10,271 bases of DNA from Betaproteobacteria bacterium. Lineage in GTDB: Bacteria; Pseudomonadota; Gammaproteobacteria; Burkholderiales; Ferrovaceae. The stretch lies in assembly GCA_028870615.1 (NCBI GenBank), contig JAGWPH010000176.1:1-10271 (forward strand), in the 5' to 3' direction. The notes beneath the pieces are model-generated. The model was not told the origin of the DNA, made no database searches, and was given only the letters and a program-made list of their open reading frames with translations. Below, one piece after another: positions 8,293 to 10,271 of the stretch. The position numbers and the translations under genes were made by a program. Position 1 is the stretch's first letter. Each line of letters starts with the position of its first letter.

Positions 8293-8603
8293 CAGGAAGA
8301 GACCGAAGTTGCAGCCGGCAGGTCGGTTTTGGATTCGGCAGGTTTTGGTTCGGGAGAGACTGCAGGTGCGGCCTCAGGGGTCGCAGACTCCGCCTTGGGT
8401 GCGGCGGCTGTAGTACTGGCCCCGCTCTTGAAGTCGGTGACATACCAGCCGGTTCCTTTCAGCTGAAATCCGGCTGCCGTCACTTTTTTTACGAGCGTCG
8501 ACTTGCCACAGGACGGACACTCTGTCCGGTGTGGGTCAGAAATTTTTTGCAGGACTTCGATTTCCTTACCGCAAGCCTGACAGCGGTATTCGTACAAAGG
8601 CAT
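8292..8603 (-). CDS. FmdB/CxxC family zinc ribbon protein with a disordered tail
   Basis: The N-terminal 45 residues match the FmdB-like putative regulatory family: MPLYEYRC opening, then a zinc ribbon with C8, C11, C29 and C32. Proteins of this family are widespread, but the function is not established; the FmdB name comes from a formamidase-linked regulator. After a conserved G-T-G-W-Y-x-T-D-F-K segment (about residues 51-59), the remaining roughly 44 residues are almost entirely Ala, Pro, Ser, Glu, Thr and Lys and are likely disordered. The start is well supported: Shine-Dalgarno GGGAGGG (complement of 8608-8614) lies four bases before the ATG. It is the first gene of a unit with DUF502 and aspS, and its stop overlaps the DUF502 start. 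Whether it binds nucleic acid, as the ribbon would allow, cannot be told from sequence. Confidence 0.93.
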   Translation of the reverse strand: MPLYEYRCQACGKEIEVLQKISDPHRTECPSCGKSTLVKKVTAAGFQLKGTGWYVTDFKSGASTTAAAPKAESATPEAAPAVSPEPKPAESKTDLPAATSVSS

Positions 8604-8629
8604 TGAACCCTCCCATAGACCTGAAATGA

Positions 8630-8644
8630 TAGCATACTATGCTA
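8630..8644. promoter_or_regulatory. Perfect 15-bp palindrome, candidate operator or symmetric -10 region
   Basis: The sequence TAGCATACTATGCTA is a perfect inverted repeat with 7-bp arms around one central base. It is flanked by an outer TGA (8627-8629) and TCA (8647-8649) that extend the symmetry imperfectly. It lies 27 bases upstream of the FmdB-like gene and about 106 bases upstream of the M16 protease gene. Each strand carries a TATGCT that could act as a -10 element. On the plus strand a TAGACC at 8616-8621 stands 16 bp away as a weak -35. Size and position fit either a dimeric repressor site or a promoter core; the sequence does not decide between them. Confidence 0.45.
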
Positions 8645-8709
8645 AATCAAGAGGTTGAAGGTTGGTTAGTCGCCAGGGGTCCGATGCCGGGAACCAGCGC
8701 GTGCCAAAA

Positions 8710-8721
8710 GGTTCTATAACC
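8710..8721 (+). promoter_or_regulatory. Candidate -10 element for the M16 protease gene
   Basis: TATAAC at 8715-8720 matches the -10 consensus at five of six positions and lies inside a small inverted repeat, GGTT-CTAT-AACC. Transcription from it would begin near 8727, about 24 bases before the ATG at 8751, which suits the ribosome site at 8739-8744. No convincing -35 hexamer stands at the right distance. The rest of the 8604-8750 gap shows the palindrome at 8630-8644 and nothing else I can name. Confidence 0.3.
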
Positions 8722-8750
8722 ATTCTGGCTGTTCATTTAGGGGGTTGTTC

Positions 8751-10271
8751 ATGGTATTGAAGCGATGGGTTGTCCTGGGGGCACTGATTGTGTCTGGCAT
8801 GGTCTGGGCTGGAGACAAGGTGACATTGCCTCCGGGAGTTTCGCAAGTCACCCAGGTCGAAGGCGTCACAGAATATCGCCTTGCCAATGGGTTGCAAGTC
8901 CTGTTGGCACCAGACCCAGGTAAGCCCACGACAACCGTCAACATCACCTACCGAGTCGGGTCGCGCATGGAAAGCTATGGCGAAACTGGCATGGCCCACC
9001 TGCTGGAACACCTGATGTTCAAGGGGACCCCGCAGCACAAAGACATCACGGCAGAACTGACGCGACGCGGAATGCGCCCCAACGGCACAACCTGGTTTGA
9101 CCGTACCAATTACTTTGAATCGTTTGCAGCCTCACCAGCCAACCTGGATTGGGCATTGCGTATGGAAGCGGACCGCATGGTCCACTCCGCCATTGCGCGT
9201 AAAGATCTGGATAGCGAAATGACGGTGGTTCGCAATGAAATGGAAAGCGGTGAAAACGAGCCCAGTGAAGTGTTGATGGACAAAGTGATGTCCTCTGCTT
9301 TTCAGTGGCATAACTATGGCAAATCGACCATCGGTGCCCGCAGCGACGTAGAAAACGTCAGCATTCCGCACCTGCAGGCGTTCTATCACAAGTATTACCA
9401 GCCGGATAATGCCACTCTGGTCGTGGCAGGCAGTTTCGATCCGGCCAGAACGCTGGCCCTTATCGACGACACTTTCGGAAAGATTCCAAAGCCCAAACGG
9501 GTGATCGAGCCCACCTATACCCTGGATCCCGTTCAGGATGGCGAGCGACAGGTCACGCTGCGACGTGTGGGAGACGTCCAATATGTGGAAGCCGTGTATC
9601 ACGCTGTGGCCGCCGCCAGTCCAGACAGCGCTGCTTTCGAAGTCTTGGCCCAAGTTTTGGGAGACACACCTTCCGGCCGTCTGCATAAAGCCCTGGTAGA
9701 GACGGGGCTCGCCACAGCGACAACTTCGGAATATTTCAACCTGGATGAGCCGGGTGTCATTTTCTTTCAGGCAGATGTGCGCAAGGACCAGCAGCTTGAT
9801 TCTGTACGCGTCGCTTTTCTCAAGACCATTGAGGATTTGAAGGCCAAGCCTGTCACTGATGCAGAAGTGGATCGGGCCAAGGCGAACCTGCTCAATGGCA
9901 TCGAGTTGATCTTCAACGATCCGGAGAAATTGGGTATTTCGTTGTCTACAGCCATTGCCAATGGCGATTGGCGACTGTTTTTTCTCACGCGCGACCATCT
10001 GAGCAAAATCAAAGTAGCCGATGTGCAACGGGTCGCCGAGGCTTACCTCATTCCCAGCAATCGCACGCTCGGTATTTTCATTCCGACCGCCGCGCCGGAA
10101 CGTGCGCCTGCACCGGTTAAGGTGCAGGCAGAAAGCCAGTTGCAAGGCTATCATGGCAATCCCAATTTCACGGCGGGCGAAACGTTCGATGTCGCGCCGG
10201 CAAACATCCAGAAACGCACCCAATGGATCACGCCGTCCGATGGAATGAAATGGGCACTGCTCCCCAAAAAA
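8751..10271 (+). CDS. M16 family (insulinase/pitrilysin-type) zinc metalloprotease, exported; 3' end beyond window
   Basis: The frame stays open for 507 codons and runs off the window, so only the N-terminal part is seen. The first 20 residues form a signal peptide: positive K4-R5, a hydrophobic core, and a likely cut after A20 (VWA/GD). This places the enzyme in the periplasm or envelope. The inverted zinc motif H-x-x-E-H is H83-L-L-E86-H87, and the third ligand is E163 in VRNEME, 76 residues downstream, which is the usual M16 spacing. N111, T113, D117 and T119 to Y121 fit the conserved substrate-edge region. The first M16 unit ends near residue 460. The following SDGMKWALLPKK looks like the opening of a second, tandem M16 unit, so the full protein is probably about 900 residues. 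Start choice: AGGGGG at 8739-8744 lies six bases before the ATG. The substrate is unknown. Confidence 0.93.
   Translation, partial: MVLKRWVVLGALIVSGMVWAGDKVTLPPGVSQVTQVEGVTEYRLANGLQVLLAPDPGKPTTTVNITYRVGSRMESYGETGMAHLLEHLMFKGTPQHKDITAELTRRGMRPNGTTWFDRTNYFESFAASPANLDWALRMEADRMVHSAIARKDLDSEMTVVRNEMESGENEPSEVLMDKVMSSAFQWHNYGKSTIGARSDVENVSIPHLQAFYHKYYQPDNATLVVAGSFDPARTLALIDDTFGKIPKPKRVIEPTYTLDPVQDGERQVTLRRVGDVQYVEAVYHAVAAASPDSAAFEVLAQVLGDTPSGRLHKALVETGLATATTSEYFNLDEPGVIFFQADVRKDQQLDSVRVAFLKTIEDLKAKPVTDAEVDRAKANLLNGIELIFNDPEKLGISLSTAIANGDWRLFFLTRDHLSKIKVADVQRVAEAYLIPSNRTLGIFIPTAAPERAPAPVKVQAESQLQGYHGNPNFTAGETFDVAPANIQKRTQWITPSDGMKWALLPKK

Noticed and set aside
9132..10223. Long minus-strand open frame (363 codons) opposite the M16 gene
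   Set aside because: The plus strand encodes a protease here with signal peptide and a complete zinc site. The minus frame shows no recognisable domain and no ribosome site, and it fits a shadow frame.
1..10271. CRISPR arrays, insertion sequences, tRNA/rRNA genes, toxin-antitoxin or phage genes
   Set aside because: No repeat-spacer pattern, transposase or integrase motifs, terminal inverted repeats or tRNA cloverleaf were seen. All long stretches are explained by seven intact genes and one partial gene.

Overview
This window looks like an ordinary chromosomal housekeeping segment from a Gram-negative proteobacterium, most likely a betaproteobacterium. The evidence is the SSB N-terminus, a UvrA whose zinc cysteines and ATPase motifs fall almost exactly at the E. 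coli positions, a proteobacterial-type AspRS, and the gene order FmdB-like zinc ribbon / DUF502 / aspS. The order ssb / MFS transporter / uvrA points the same way. Base composition appears even (mid-50s % G+C, judged by eye). I saw no insertion sequences, integrases, tRNA or rRNA genes, CRISPR repeats or broken genes.

Layout: (1) 65-1279 (+) is an MFS efflux-type transporter whose last codons lie inside a strong intrinsic terminator hairpin at 1271-1290. (2) On the minus strand, a YajR-like MFS transporter (2977-1796) is followed after 17 intervening bases by ssb (1777-1328). The two probably form one transcription unit that ends at the same hairpin. (3) An 85-bp divergent promoter region (2978-3062) separates this unit from uvrA (3063-5909, +). 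(4) uvrA runs tail to tail into aspS (7659-5896, -), and the two coding regions overlap by 14 bp. (5) aspS is the last gene of a three-gene minus-strand unit: FmdB-like zinc ribbon (8603-8292), DUF502 membrane protein (8292-7687), aspS. (6) A 147-bp divergent intergenic region holding a perfect 15-bp palindrome separates that unit from a plus-strand exported M16 zinc metalloprotease (8751 onward), which is cut by the window end.

Functionally, the window covers single-stranded DNA binding (SSB), nucleotide-excision repair damage recognition (UvrA), tRNA charging (AspRS), two small-molecule exporters, envelope proteolysis (M16) and two conserved small proteins of uncertain role. I find no clear sign of a new defence, mobile or biosynthetic system. 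The points most worth a second look are a residue signature suggesting a non-discriminating AspRS, the conserved but unexplained FmdB-DUF502-aspS linkage, the palindrome at 8630-8644, and the terminator embedded in the end of a coding region.
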